DNA of 64,000 nt, from NCBI GenBank assembly GCA_017531225.1, contig JAFXLL010000010.1, positions 186,001 through 250,000 of the forward strand. Reading direction: 5' to 3'. The position numbers and the translations under genes are program-made. Under the pieces are notes generated by a model that made no database searches, was not told the DNA's origin, and saw nothing but the letters and a program-made list of their open reading frames with translations. Numbering within the stretch: position 1 is the stretch's first letter; each line of letters starts with the position of its first letter. Source of the stretch: Bacteroidales bacterium (lineage in GTDB: Bacteria > Bacteroidota > Bacteroidia > Bacteroidales > F082). Of this stretch, positions 7,768 through 15,691 are shown in pieces.

Positions 7768-9768
7768 ATGAAAAAAGTTCTTTTACTTTCATTGAGCCTT
7801 GTTTTAGGTTTCAGTGCATTTGCCCAACAGCGCATCATGAAGAACGACAGCAAGCAAGCTGTTGCTTCAGCAAAGAAGGCTGTGTTTGGCAAAGACGATG
7901 CTCCTGCTCAAGCAGCTACATTCGCTCCTCAATCAGTTTCTGTTGTCAACAGATACGAAGAGGGTGACGAAACACAGACTGTTTTTACTTATTACGACCT
8001 CCAGTCGAACCAGTATGTTGCTAACCGTATGTACCAGTTGCCTAACGGTTCAGTAGCAATTACCGCCACCATGTCACACGAAGATAACCAAACCGCTTCA
8101 GACCGTGGTACTGGTTACAACTTCTACAATGGCAGCGAATGGACTAACGATGAAATAGAAGACATGACCCGTGTTGAGCCTTTCAAGACCGGTTGGCCTT
8201 CCATCGCACAGTTTGGTGCCAATGGTGAAATCCTTCTCGCCCATGGTAACGGTCACATGCAGTGCTTCATTAGAACAACTGCCGGCCAGGGCGACTGGAC
8301 ATACGTTGGTGCTCTTCCGGATTATCCTGATGGCTATGCTTACACCACTGAGTATCCCGCATGGCCAAGAATCGTCACTTGCGGTGACAACCATGATATC
8401 GCAGTTGCTGTCGCTGTTCTTCAGCACTCCATCAGTTCAGACGAAACCGACCTCCAGACAGTGATGTGGCGTTCGGAAAACCCATCCGACATCAACAGCT
8501 GGACAATCAGCTATGGTCCTCTCCACGAAGTTGGCTGGGATCACAACCAATTCTCCGCTGATGACTACTGCATGGCTGCCAACGGTCACACAGTGGCTCT
8601 CATGTACTCAGGTTGCTTGACCAACAGCGTTTGGATGTTCAAATCAACAGACTGCGGTTTGAACTGGGAAACAACAAAAGTTTGGGAAAACCCATACGAA
8701 GGAAGAGAATTTGACGAAGAACCTGCTTGGGGAATGGAAGACACCCTGTTCATGCCCATGAACGGCTCTATCGTTGTCGACAACAACGGTGTTGTCCACG
8801 TGGCCCTCAACACCTTTGAAATGGCACACACCTTGGAAAACGAACCTGGCTACTACACCTACTGGTCTGGTCGTTCCGTTGACGGTATCCTTTACTGGAA
8901 CGACACCCAAGTGGCTCCCATCCAATCAGTGGACGGCAACCCGCACCACGCCGCTCGTTTGTGGTGGCCTACTGATGACCAATATGTCCACATGGAAAAC
9001 GACTCAACCAAATGGATCGGTTTCATCCCAATGTGGGAAGGTTATGACTGGGATAATGACAAGTTTTATCATGAAAGTGAATACGTCAGCAAGTTCTATG
9101 GCGCTTCAGGTCATCCAGCTATTTCATGCGACCCAGCAGGCAACCTCGCCGTGGCTTTCTCCTCACCTGACATCACCCGCGATTACATTGGTACATCAGG
9201 TACTTATTACTATAGAAGCATTTATATGAGCGTCAAACTCGCTGATGAAAATTACTGGCATCAGATTGAAGATTGCCTTACCGATGATGAAGTAAACGTT
9301 ATGCACATGCAAACTGAAGGTACTTTCACCGTTGCCGTGCCTAACACCAATAGAGTTGGCGAATTCTGGTTCGGTTACCAAGACGATAATATGGTCGGTT
9401 TCTATTGGGGCTCAAACGCTTCACAAACCGAAGCTTCTGAAAACTACATCACCGTCGTGAAAGTTAATCCTGAAATCATCCCTGTCGGTGTCCAGGAAAC
9501 TGAAGCCGTCAACCCGATGACTACCACCCGCGTTTATCCTACTCCTACCACTGGCATCCTGAACATCGAAGTGAACGCTTCACAGAATTCAGATGTGAAC
9601 ATCAGCGTGTTCAACATCATGGGCCAGAAAGTTAGCGAGCAGAACACCACCGTCAACGCTGGTATCAACACCACCACCATCAACACCGAAAGCCTCAGCA
9701 GCGGCATCTACTTCGTCACTGTCAAGGCCAACGGCTTTGAAAACACCATGAAGTTCGTTGTTGAATAA
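7768..9768 (+). CDS. T9SS-secreted Asp-box protein with type A sorting domain
   Basis: A 666-aa secreted protein. Residues 1-19 are a Sec signal peptide ending FAQ. The last 80 or so residues form a type A T9SS C-terminal sorting domain: VYPTPTTGILNIEV, then SVFNIMGQKV, then LSSGIYFVTVKANG and a final KFVVE. The middle is rich in aromatic residues and Asp and contains an Asp-box motif (STDCGLNWE), as in sialidase-type beta-propellers, so a propeller fold is likely, though I see no set of sialidase catalytic residues. Expected route: Sec to periplasm, then through the SprA translocon to the surface. Monocistronic, with its own promoter and terminator. Ligand or substrate unknown. Confidence 0.88.
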   Translation: MKKVLLLSLSLVLGFSAFAQQRIMKNDSKQAVASAKKAVFGKDDAPAQAATFAPQSVSVVNRYEEGDETQTVFTYYDLQSNQYVANRMYQLPNGSVAITATMSHEDNQTASDRGTGYNFYNGSEWTNDEIEDMTRVEPFKTGWPSIAQFGANGEILLAHGNGHMQCFIRTTAGQGDWTYVGALPDYPDGYAYTTEYPAWPRIVTCGDNHDIAVAVAVLQHSISSDETDLQTVMWRSENPSDINSWTISYGPLHEVGWDHNQFSADDYCMAANGHTVALMYSGCLTNSVWMFKSTDCGLNWETTKVWENPYEGREFDEEPAWGMEDTLFMPMNGSIVVDNNGVVHVALNTFEMAHTLENEPGYYTYWSGRSVDGILYWNDTQVAPIQSVDGNPHHAARLWWPTDDQYVHMENDSTKWIGFIPMWEGYDWDNDKFYHESEYVSKFYGASGHPAISCDPAGNLAVAFSSPDITRDYIGTSGTYYYRSIYMSVKLADENYWHQIEDCLTDDEVNVMHMQTEGTFTVAVPNTNRVGEFWFGYQDDNMVGFYWGSNASQTEASENYITVVKVNPEIIPVGVQETEAVNPMTTTRVYPTPTTGILNIEVNASQNSDVNISVFNIMGQKVSEQNTTVNAGINTTTINTESLSSGIYFVTVKANGFENTMKFVVE

Positions 9769-9788
9769 TACAACGCTTCAAACAAACT

Positions 9789-9817
9789 AAAAAAGGAGGC
9801 CGAAGCCTCCTTTTTTT
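9789..9817. terminator. Bidirectional intrinsic terminator
   Basis: The stem AAGGAGGC / GCCTCCTT with A and T runs on either side lies between the convergent T9SS cargo gene and priA. Confidence 0.9.
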
Positions 9818-9824
9818 ATTGCCC

Positions 9825-12305
9825 TTACATCGGGTCAACGTCAATTTGAACAATGACGGACTTATAGTCGGGATGCTGTTGGAAAAGGTGTACCTGCTTC
9901 ATGATAAGTTCCTTAACCTGCTGGGCATTGTGCTCGCGATTGAACTTGACCATCATTTGTTTGATATAAAGGTTCTTAATCCTTGAAACTATGGGGTATT
10001 CCGGCCCAAGCAGATCTTGTTTGAAGATGGGACGTAACATGCTTGCCAACTCCGTGGCGGCAGGGTTCAACTTTTGGAAATCCTTGTGTTTCAATCGGAT
10101 CATGACAATCCTATAAAAAGGCGGATAGCCAAACCGACGACGTGTGACCATCTGCTTCGCATAGAGGCCTTTGAAATCATTATGCAACACATCCTGCAGC
10201 ACAGGATGGGAGGGTTCGTAAGTTTGAATGATCACCCTACCCTGCTTGCCTTTGCGGCCGGCACGACCCGCCACCTGAGCCATCAGCTGGAAACTACGCT
10301 CATGGGCACGGAAATCAGGAAACGAAAGCATGTTGTCGGCATTGAGGATGCCTACTACCTTCACTGAATCGAAGTCCAAGCCTTTGGTGACCATCTGGGT
10401 GCCCACTAAAATGTCAGTCTCCTTATCCTGAAAGTTTTCCAAAATGCTTTGATAATCGTTGCGTGAACGGGTAGTATCAAGATCAAGACGGGCGACTTTA
10501 GCCTCTGGCAGTATAGTTTTCAGGTCCTCCTCCACCTTCTCGGTTCCGAAGCCGTGCATCTTGATATTGGTGCTGTGGCAGTTAGGACATTCCGTAGGAA
10601 CACTTGCGGTGTAACCACAATAGTGGCAGCGCATCACATTTTGGTTCTTATGGTAGATGAGACTCACGTCACAATTAATGCATTGGGGCACGTGATGACA
10701 ATCGTCGCACTCGATACGAAGTGAGAAGCCGCGCCGGTTCTGGAAGAGTATGGATTGGTTATGTTCCTCAAGGGTTTCCTTGACAGCATCAAGCAACACG
10801 CTACCGAAGTCGGCCTGCACGGTCTTGCGCCGTTTCTCCACTCGCATGTCGCTAAGGATGATCTCCGGCATCTGTACGCCACCATAGCGCTCGGTAAGCT
10901 CTACAAGATGGTAACGGCCGTTCAAGGCATTGTAATAACTCTCGTAGGAAGGCGTGGCCGAACCGAGCAGCACCTTGGCATGATGCATGGCACCAAGCAC
11001 AACGGCGGCATCACGGGCATTGTAACGCGGGGCAGGATCCACCTGCTTGAAACTGCTGTCGTGCTCCTCATCGACGATGATGAGTCCGATATCGGAATAT
11101 GGCAGGAAGATTGCCGAGCGAGACCCTATAATAATCTGCCGTTGCGTGCCTTTATTATGGGCAAAATCGCGCACCTGCTGCCAGACCTCCACCCGTTCAT
11201 TGACGCCGTAACGGGAGTGATACACGCCCAAACAATCGCCAAAGTACTGTTTCAGGCGATTGATGATCTGAGCAGTAAGCGCAATCTCAGGTAGGAGATA
11301 CAGCACCTGCTTGCCTTCGTTGATGGCTTCCTGGATCAGTTTGATATAGATTTCGGTTTTGCCGCTCGAAGTGACGCCATGTAACAACACAGGCTTTTGT
11401 TCCTCAAAACCCGTTTTAACCTGATTATAGGCGTTCTGCTGGGCTGGCGTGAGTTCTATGAAATCCACATCCACCTGAGCCTTAAACTCCTTGAGACGGC
11501 TCACCTGGCGCTCGTAGACCTCAAAGACACCCTTATCCGCCATCGTTTTAAGGATAGCACTGGTAGCGTTGGCTTTTTTCAGCAGGTCAGTGGCTTTCAT
11601 ATCATTGTCGCAGTCGCCGCCAAGAGTAAGATAGGCCAGCAACACCTCAAGCTGTTTGTAAGCTCGTTTAGTGAGAGTATCCATCAGCTCCTGAAGGTTA
11701 GCCTCGTTACGATATTCGGCGGTCAGGCGTACAAAGCGCTCGTATTTGGCTTTATATTTCTCGTTCAGTTCCTCCTCCATCACAAGGATACCTTTCTCCA
11801 TCATAGTATGGATCAAAGGCATTACCTTTTTGAACCCGATAATCTTGCTCACCTCGCTGACGGCAATTTTGGGCTGTATCTGCAAGGCTTCCACGATCAT
11901 ATATTCGTAGTCGTTAAGGGCGGTGCTGTCAAGTACAAAGTCAGGCGAAAGAGTCACCGTTGATTCGCTGCTCAGTTTCAAAGCGGAAGGCAACGCCGAC
12001 TGCATGACCTCACCCAGATGGCACAAATAGTAGGATTTAATCCAATCCCAAAACTTCAGTTGGGTAGTATTGACCAAAGGCTGGTCATCGAGAATATCGG
12101 TAAGGAACTTTACTTCGGTCTGAGGCACTTGGTCCGTCAGAGCGATTACCAAGCCAGACATAATCTTGGTTTTGCCGAACTGCACAACAACCCTTTGTCC
12201 GACACGGATGGCATCGTTCAAGGTGTAAGGTACGCGATAGGTAAAGGTCCCCGGAACCGGTATCGGCAAAAGGACCTCGGCAAACAAGGTCAGTCGCTCA
12301 GTCAT
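9825..12305 (-). CDS. priA: Primosomal protein N' (replication restart helicase PriA)
   Basis: PriA is the DEAH-box helicase that recognises stalled forks and reloads the replisome. The 826-aa protein has the N-terminal DNA-binding domain (VLLPIPVPGTFTY), Walker A (GVTSSGKTE), the DEEH box, and a zinc-binding cysteine cluster inserted between helicase lobes (CDDC, CINC, CHYC, CPNC). I use ATG 12305; a TTG two codons upstream is in frame but has no support. The start is 2 bases after the plug gene's stop, so translation may be coupled. Last gene of the greA-HIT-plug-priA run; ends at a terminator. Confidence 0.97.
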   Translation of the reverse strand: MTERLTLFAEVLLPIPVPGTFTYRVPYTLNDAIRVGQRVVVQFGKTKIMSGLVIALTDQVPQTEVKFLTDILDDQPLVNTTQLKFWDWIKSYYLCHLGEVMQSALPSALKLSSESTVTLSPDFVLDSTALNDYEYMIVEALQIQPKIAVSEVSKIIGFKKVMPLIHTMMEKGILVMEEELNEKYKAKYERFVRLTAEYRNEANLQELMDTLTKRAYKQLEVLLAYLTLGGDCDNDMKATDLLKKANATSAILKTMADKGVFEVYERQVSRLKEFKAQVDVDFIELTPAQQNAYNQVKTGFEEQKPVLLHGVTSSGKTEIYIKLIQEAINEGKQVLYLLPEIALTAQIINRLKQYFGDCLGVYHSRYGVNERVEVWQQVRDFAHNKGTQRQIIIGSRSAIFLPYSDIGLIIVDEEHDSSFKQVDPAPRYNARDAAVVLGAMHHAKVLLGSATPSYESYYNALNGRYHLVELTERYGGVQMPEIILSDMRVEKRRKTVQADFGSVLLDAVKETLEEHNQSILFQNRRGFSLRIECDDCHHVPQCINCDVSLIYHKNQNVMRCHYCGYTASVPTECPNCHSTNIKMHGFGTEKVEEDLKTILPEAKVARLDLDTTRSRNDYQSILENFQDKETDILVGTQMVTKGLDFDSVKVVGILNADNMLSFPDFRAHERSFQLMAQVAGRAGRKGKQGRVIIQTYEPSHPVLQDVLHNDFKGLYAKQMVTRRRFGYPPFYRIVMIRLKHKDFQKLNPAATELASMLRPIFKQDLLGPEYPIVSRIKNLYIKQMMVKFNREHNAQQVKELIMKQVHLFQQHPDYKSVIVQIDVDPM

Positions 12306-12307
12306 GG

Positions 12308-13585
12308 TCAATGGGATTTTACGGTGGTGTAACCTATCAGTTCGTCATAGCCTTTGATGGCATTAAAATAATAGAAATAGAGACGGTAGATGTTGTTGGT
12401 ATCCCAGTAGTTGCCTTCAGTCAGATCAGTGGCGACCAGCCCAGTGCTACGGTTGGCGGTCACAAACATAAAGTTATAATAACCTTGTTTGAGAAACAAC
12501 TGACATAGATAGCCGCGCAGGTTATAGTCGTAATGCATCAGGTTGCGCTCGTCGAAACGCCAGTCGTTGACGGCACCCATTACATACACGTCCTCATCGC
12601 TAAAAGGCGTCGGGCAACGCAGAAAGATGTTAATCCAAGCGTAATCGGCCTCAGTAGCGGTTTCAAGGCCATCGTTGGCAACATAGATGTATTTTTCACC
12701 ATGGATATCGTCGTAAGTGACGTAAGGCTTTCTAACCCTTGGTTCACAGGTTGCGTAATCCACCACATAATAATCGTCGGTTTGATAGATATGGACGATA
12801 TTTTCCGACAGAAAATAGAAATTGCTGAAGTTGATGCGGCGATATTGGTTGGCGGCTTCGAACACCGTCATAGGGTTATGCTCGAATGAGATTTGGTCAG
12901 GATAGATGAACGACGGCTTGACGCCGATGGCTGCATTGTCCCACCGGCCATTTTGACGAATCGTCATGTTGGCGTAATCTTGCACATTGCCCGTCATGAT
13001 GCTCGACATGGAGACGCTTATATTAAGCTGTTGGTGTGTGTCACTAAGTGAAAGCTCGTCGCAATAACGTGGCACCGATACATTGATGGCTGCTTTCTCA
13101 TCGATAACCATAAAACGTCGTGTGAAATAGATCCCGTTTTCTGTAAGGTCGTCTTCATACACGATAAGCAGGTAGTTACCTGAGATTATGGGAAACATCT
13201 CTTCGTCAGGGAAGTGCAACTGGTAGTGAACATAGTCCACAAGGGTGTTTCTTGAGAACTCGTAGTCATCAATACGTCCATAATCAAATCCAACGGCATA
13301 GACACTCCTCATGATTTCGGAGGGGAGCCAGTTGTTGGAACAATGGATAAAGGTATAGTTCAGCGTCTTCCCTTCAGAGCCAAGCAGATCGAACCACAAG
13401 GTGAGGCGGTTCGTGGGATTGGCGAGTGGAATAATGGGCTCCTTGTTCTGGTTGCCATCAGCGAAAAGCGACACTGATGCCACAGACGACTTATAGTCGA
13501 GATCGGCGCAAGGCAATTCAAAGTCCTGACCGAAAGCGGACAAGGCGGCTATGATGGCGACAACGAAAAGGAGGTGCTTTTTCAT
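12308..13585 (-). CDS. Type IX secretion system plug protein (DUF5103 family)
   Basis: A 425-aa protein with a signal peptide (cleavage near SAFGQ). Features such as NPTNRLTLWFDLL and YTFIHCSNNWLPSEI match the DUF5103 family, whose Flavobacterium member is the Plug that closes the periplasmic side of the SprA translocon when PorV is not bound. Strand-rich throughout, without membrane helices, consistent with a periplasmic beta-domain protein. It sits 12 bases after the HIT gene and 2 bases before priA, in an operon otherwise unrelated to secretion. sprA lies in the same window at 40.2 kb. Family call confident from memory of the family; function by analogy. Confidence 0.85.
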   Translation of the reverse strand: MKKHLLFVVAIIAALSAFGQDFELPCADLDYKSSVASVSLFADGNQNKEPIIPLANPTNRLTLWFDLLGSEGKTLNYTFIHCSNNWLPSEIMRSVYAVGFDYGRIDDYEFSRNTLVDYVHYQLHFPDEEMFPIISGNYLLIVYEDDLTENGIYFTRRFMVIDEKAAINVSVPRYCDELSLSDTHQQLNISVSMSSIMTGNVQDYANMTIRQNGRWDNAAIGVKPSFIYPDQISFEHNPMTVFEAANQYRRINFSNFYFLSENIVHIYQTDDYYVVDYATCEPRVRKPYVTYDDIHGEKYIYVANDGLETATEADYAWINIFLRCPTPFSDEDVYVMGAVNDWRFDERNLMHYDYNLRGYLCQLFLKQGYYNFMFVTANRSTGLVATDLTEGNYWDTNNIYRLYFYYFNAIKGYDELIGYTTVKSH

Positions 13586-13597
13586 ACGCCGGTTATA

Positions 13598-13987
13598 TTA
13601 AGCCTGCGTAATGCGTTTTTGAATGTCGAGAAATTCCTCTTGAGAGAGTTTCAGGTGTTCTTTCTTGAAGTCGAGGTCACCTTCTTTGGTGATAGGAACG
13701 AGGTGAATGTGAGCGTGAGGCACTTCAAGACCGATGACGGCCACGGCGATACGTTTGCAGGGGATGGCTTTCTCAATCTTCTTGGCGACTTGTTTTGCAA
13801 AGACCATCATCTGGCCAAGTTCGTCGTCCTCGATGTTGAAGATGTAGTCCGTTTCGTGCTTGGGAACAACGAGTGTATGGCCTTCCATAAGAGGATTGAT
13901 GTCGAGGAAAGCGAAAAAGCGATCGTTCTCAGCAATTTTGTAGCAAGGAATCTCGCCGTTGATAATTCTGGAAAATATAGTAGCCAT
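13598..13987 (-). CDS. HIT-family (histidine triad) nucleotide-binding protein
   Basis: A 129-aa HINT-type protein that hydrolyses or binds nucleoside phosphoramidates and related nucleotides. The triad motif HAHIHLVPI is near residue 91, and the GHTLVVPKH segment precedes it. Length is normal for the family. It follows greA by 8 bases and precedes the plug gene by 12, so is surely in the same operon. The physiological substrate cannot be told from sequence. Confidence 0.95.
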   Translation of the reverse strand: MATIFSRIINGEIPCYKIAENDRFFAFLDINPLMEGHTLVVPKHETDYIFNIEDDELGQMMVFAKQVAKKIEKAIPCKRIAVAVIGLEVPHAHIHLVPITKEGDLDFKKEHLKLSQEEFLDIQKRITQA

Positions 13988-13995
13988 GGCTTTAA

Positions 13996-14469
13996 TTATC
14001 TAGAGATTTCAAGGATTTCGAATTGCATTTTCCCAGCGGGCACTGTAATTTCAGCGAGTTCACCAACTTTTTTACCGAGCAGTCCTTGACCGATGGGAGA
14101 GTTGATGGAGATCTTGCCTGATTTGAAATCAGCTTCCTTTTCAGGAACGATGGAATAAGTCATAGAAGCTTTGGTCTTGACATTTTTGATCTTCACCGTG
14201 GAATAGAGCAGCACCTTGGAGGTGTCGATCTTAGACTCATCCAGCACACGGGCATTGAAAATCAGGTCCTGGAGGTCGGCGATTTTAGCTTCGAGAAGAC
14301 CTTGGGCTTCTTTAGCGGCATCGTATTCGGCATTTTCGGACAGGTCGCCTTTATCGCGAGCTTCGGCGATGGCTTGGATGATACGAGGACGTTCGCGGAG
14401 AATCAGGTCGTCAAGTTCGTCCTTCAGTTTTTGTAATCCTTCAGAGGTGAAATATTTGATTTCTGACAT
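13996..14469 (-). CDS. greA: Transcription elongation factor GreA
   Basis: GreA rescues backtracked RNA polymerase by stimulating transcript cleavage. The 157-aa protein has the N-terminal coiled coil with the acidic tip (GDLSENAEYDAAKEAQ, about residues 41-56) and the C-terminal FKBP-like domain ending in the usual SPIGQGLLGKKVGE. First gene of the greA-HIT-plug-priA operon. The only promoter-like element upstream lies beyond a terminator hairpin, so expression may be attenuated in the leader. Confidence 0.97.
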   Translation of the reverse strand: MSEIKYFTSEGLQKLKDELDDLILRERPRIIQAIAEARDKGDLSENAEYDAAKEAQGLLEAKIADLQDLIFNARVLDESKIDTSKVLLYSTVKIKNVKTKASMTYSIVPEKEADFKSGKISINSPIGQGLLGKKVGELAEITVPAGKMQFEILEISR

Positions 14470-14494
14470 GATATTGGGTTTTTTAAAAAACGTG

Positions 14495-14537
14495 AAAAAA
14501 GGAGACCCTTACCGGAATAAGGGTCTTCCTTTTTTTC
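14495..14537. terminator. Terminator hairpin between PorV-like gene and greA, inside the likely greA leader
   Basis: The stem GGA-GACCCTTA / TAAGGGTC-T-TCC (one bulged T) with loop CCGGAA is flanked by A6 and T7. On the minus strand it can end the TonB-receptor/PorV operon. It also lies downstream of the -7 element at 14543-14551 and upstream of the greA ATG, which makes it a candidate attenuator. Confidence 0.85.
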
Positions 14538-14542
14538 AATGT

Positions 14543-14551
14543 GCAAAGATA
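14543..14551 (-). promoter_or_regulatory. -7 element TATCTTTGC for greA operon
   Basis: Minus-strand TATCTTTGC. Initiation 5-7 bases downstream would place the start site at the foot of the hairpin at 14495-14537. I see no other TAnnTTTG between the hairpin and greA. Confidence 0.6.
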
Positions 14552-14582
14552 CTAAAAATTATCTTAAATGTTGCAAAACATT

Positions 14583-15653
14583 TTAGAAAAGAAGTCTAGC
14601 ACCGATGCTGTGTGAGCCTTTGTAGCTGTAGGTTTGGCGGAATGCATAGTCGATGGCAATGACAGGAGCATTGTCTTTCTTGGACAACGGGACCTGGACA
14701 GAGGCGCCAGCGTGGAGACCTCTGTTGAGGTTCATGCATTGATCGTCAAGGATACCCTTGAAGATTCCACTTTCAAAGACATAACCGCAGCGCACCAGCA
14801 GCCATTCTCTCCAGCCATACTCAAGACCAGCAACGAATTGGTCTCTGGTGAAAGAGTTGGAGATGAAGTTACCAGCGACAGTCAGACGATGGGTCTCAGC
14901 GAAATGGAAGTCGTAAGCAGCGGCGATACTCAGTTGAGTAGGAAGCTCGAACTGGTCAGCACGTTGGATCACTGTCCATTGGAGAGAGCTGTTTGTGTTG
15001 AAGTAAGCTTTGAAAGCCAAACCGTCACCTGAGAAGGTCATCGTAGGTCCGATGTTCTTCAGGGTGATACCGAAGTGGATGTTGTCGAAAGGACCAGTGA
15101 CATACTGGATACCTGCGTCGAGAGCCACACCAGTAGCGCCCATGTTAGCGATGGACTCGCTGATGATCTTCAGGTTGAAGCCGCCGCTGATGCTGTTGGA
15201 GAACATCTTAGCAAAAGCGACATCAATATGCATAAGTGAAGGCTTAAAGGTACCGATACCACCGTCAGGGCTGTCGGTTGTGGTTTCCATGATCGTACCG
15301 GGGTTCAGTGTGAAGAATGAAATACCGAGAACGCCTGACTCACTCACGCGAATGGCGAGGCCAAACGATGAGATTCTCACGTTGGAGCCCTTCAGCCAAT
15401 CAGTATGTGAGAAATTGACGTCAAGTTGGCGGATGGTAGAGATACCAGCCACATTGCCAAACATAGCTTCAACACCTTTAACGAAAGACATACCGGCGTT
15501 GCCCCAGCCAGCCGAAGCTGCGAAGGGGTTGATCAACAACTCAGGAGCACCAGCCTGACCTGAACGGTCCTCATTACCTGCAAATGCCTTGGGAGCGCTG
15601 ACTCCAAGAAGGAGAACAAGGCTCATTACTATATATCTAAATGATTTCTTCAT
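14583..15653 (-). CDS. PorV/PorQ-family outer-membrane beta-barrel protein
   Basis: A 356-aa protein with a signal peptide (cleavage near KAFAG). Residues about 35-60 (PELLINPFAASAGWGNAGMS and VEAMFGNVAGI) carry the start typical of PorV/PorQ-family proteins, which are FadL-like barrels working with T9SS cargo. Amphipathic strands continue to a C-terminal GARLLF, a barrel end. PorV carries cargo from SprA to the sortase complex; this one is probably a dedicated paralog, because it is the last gene of an operon with a giant surface protein and a TonB-dependent receptor. The true PorV of the organism may lie elsewhere. Followed by a terminator. Confidence 0.83.
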   Translation of the reverse strand: MKKSFRYIVMSLVLLLGVSAPKAFAGNEDRSGQAGAPELLINPFAASAGWGNAGMSFVKGVEAMFGNVAGISTIRQLDVNFSHTDWLKGSNVRISSFGLAIRVSESGVLGISFFTLNPGTIMETTTDSPDGGIGTFKPSLMHIDVAFAKMFSNSISGGFNLKIISESIANMGATGVALDAGIQYVTGPFDNIHFGITLKNIGPTMTFSGDGLAFKAYFNTNSSLQWTVIQRADQFELPTQLSIAAAYDFHFAETHRLTVAGNFISNSFTRDQFVAGLEYGWREWLLVRCGYVFESGIFKGILDDQCMNLNRGLHAGASVQVPLSKKDNAPVIAIDYAFRQTYSYKGSHSIGARLLF

Positions 15654-15691
15654 GATTCTGAAATTTTTAAAGTTAGCATTTTTACGATAAA

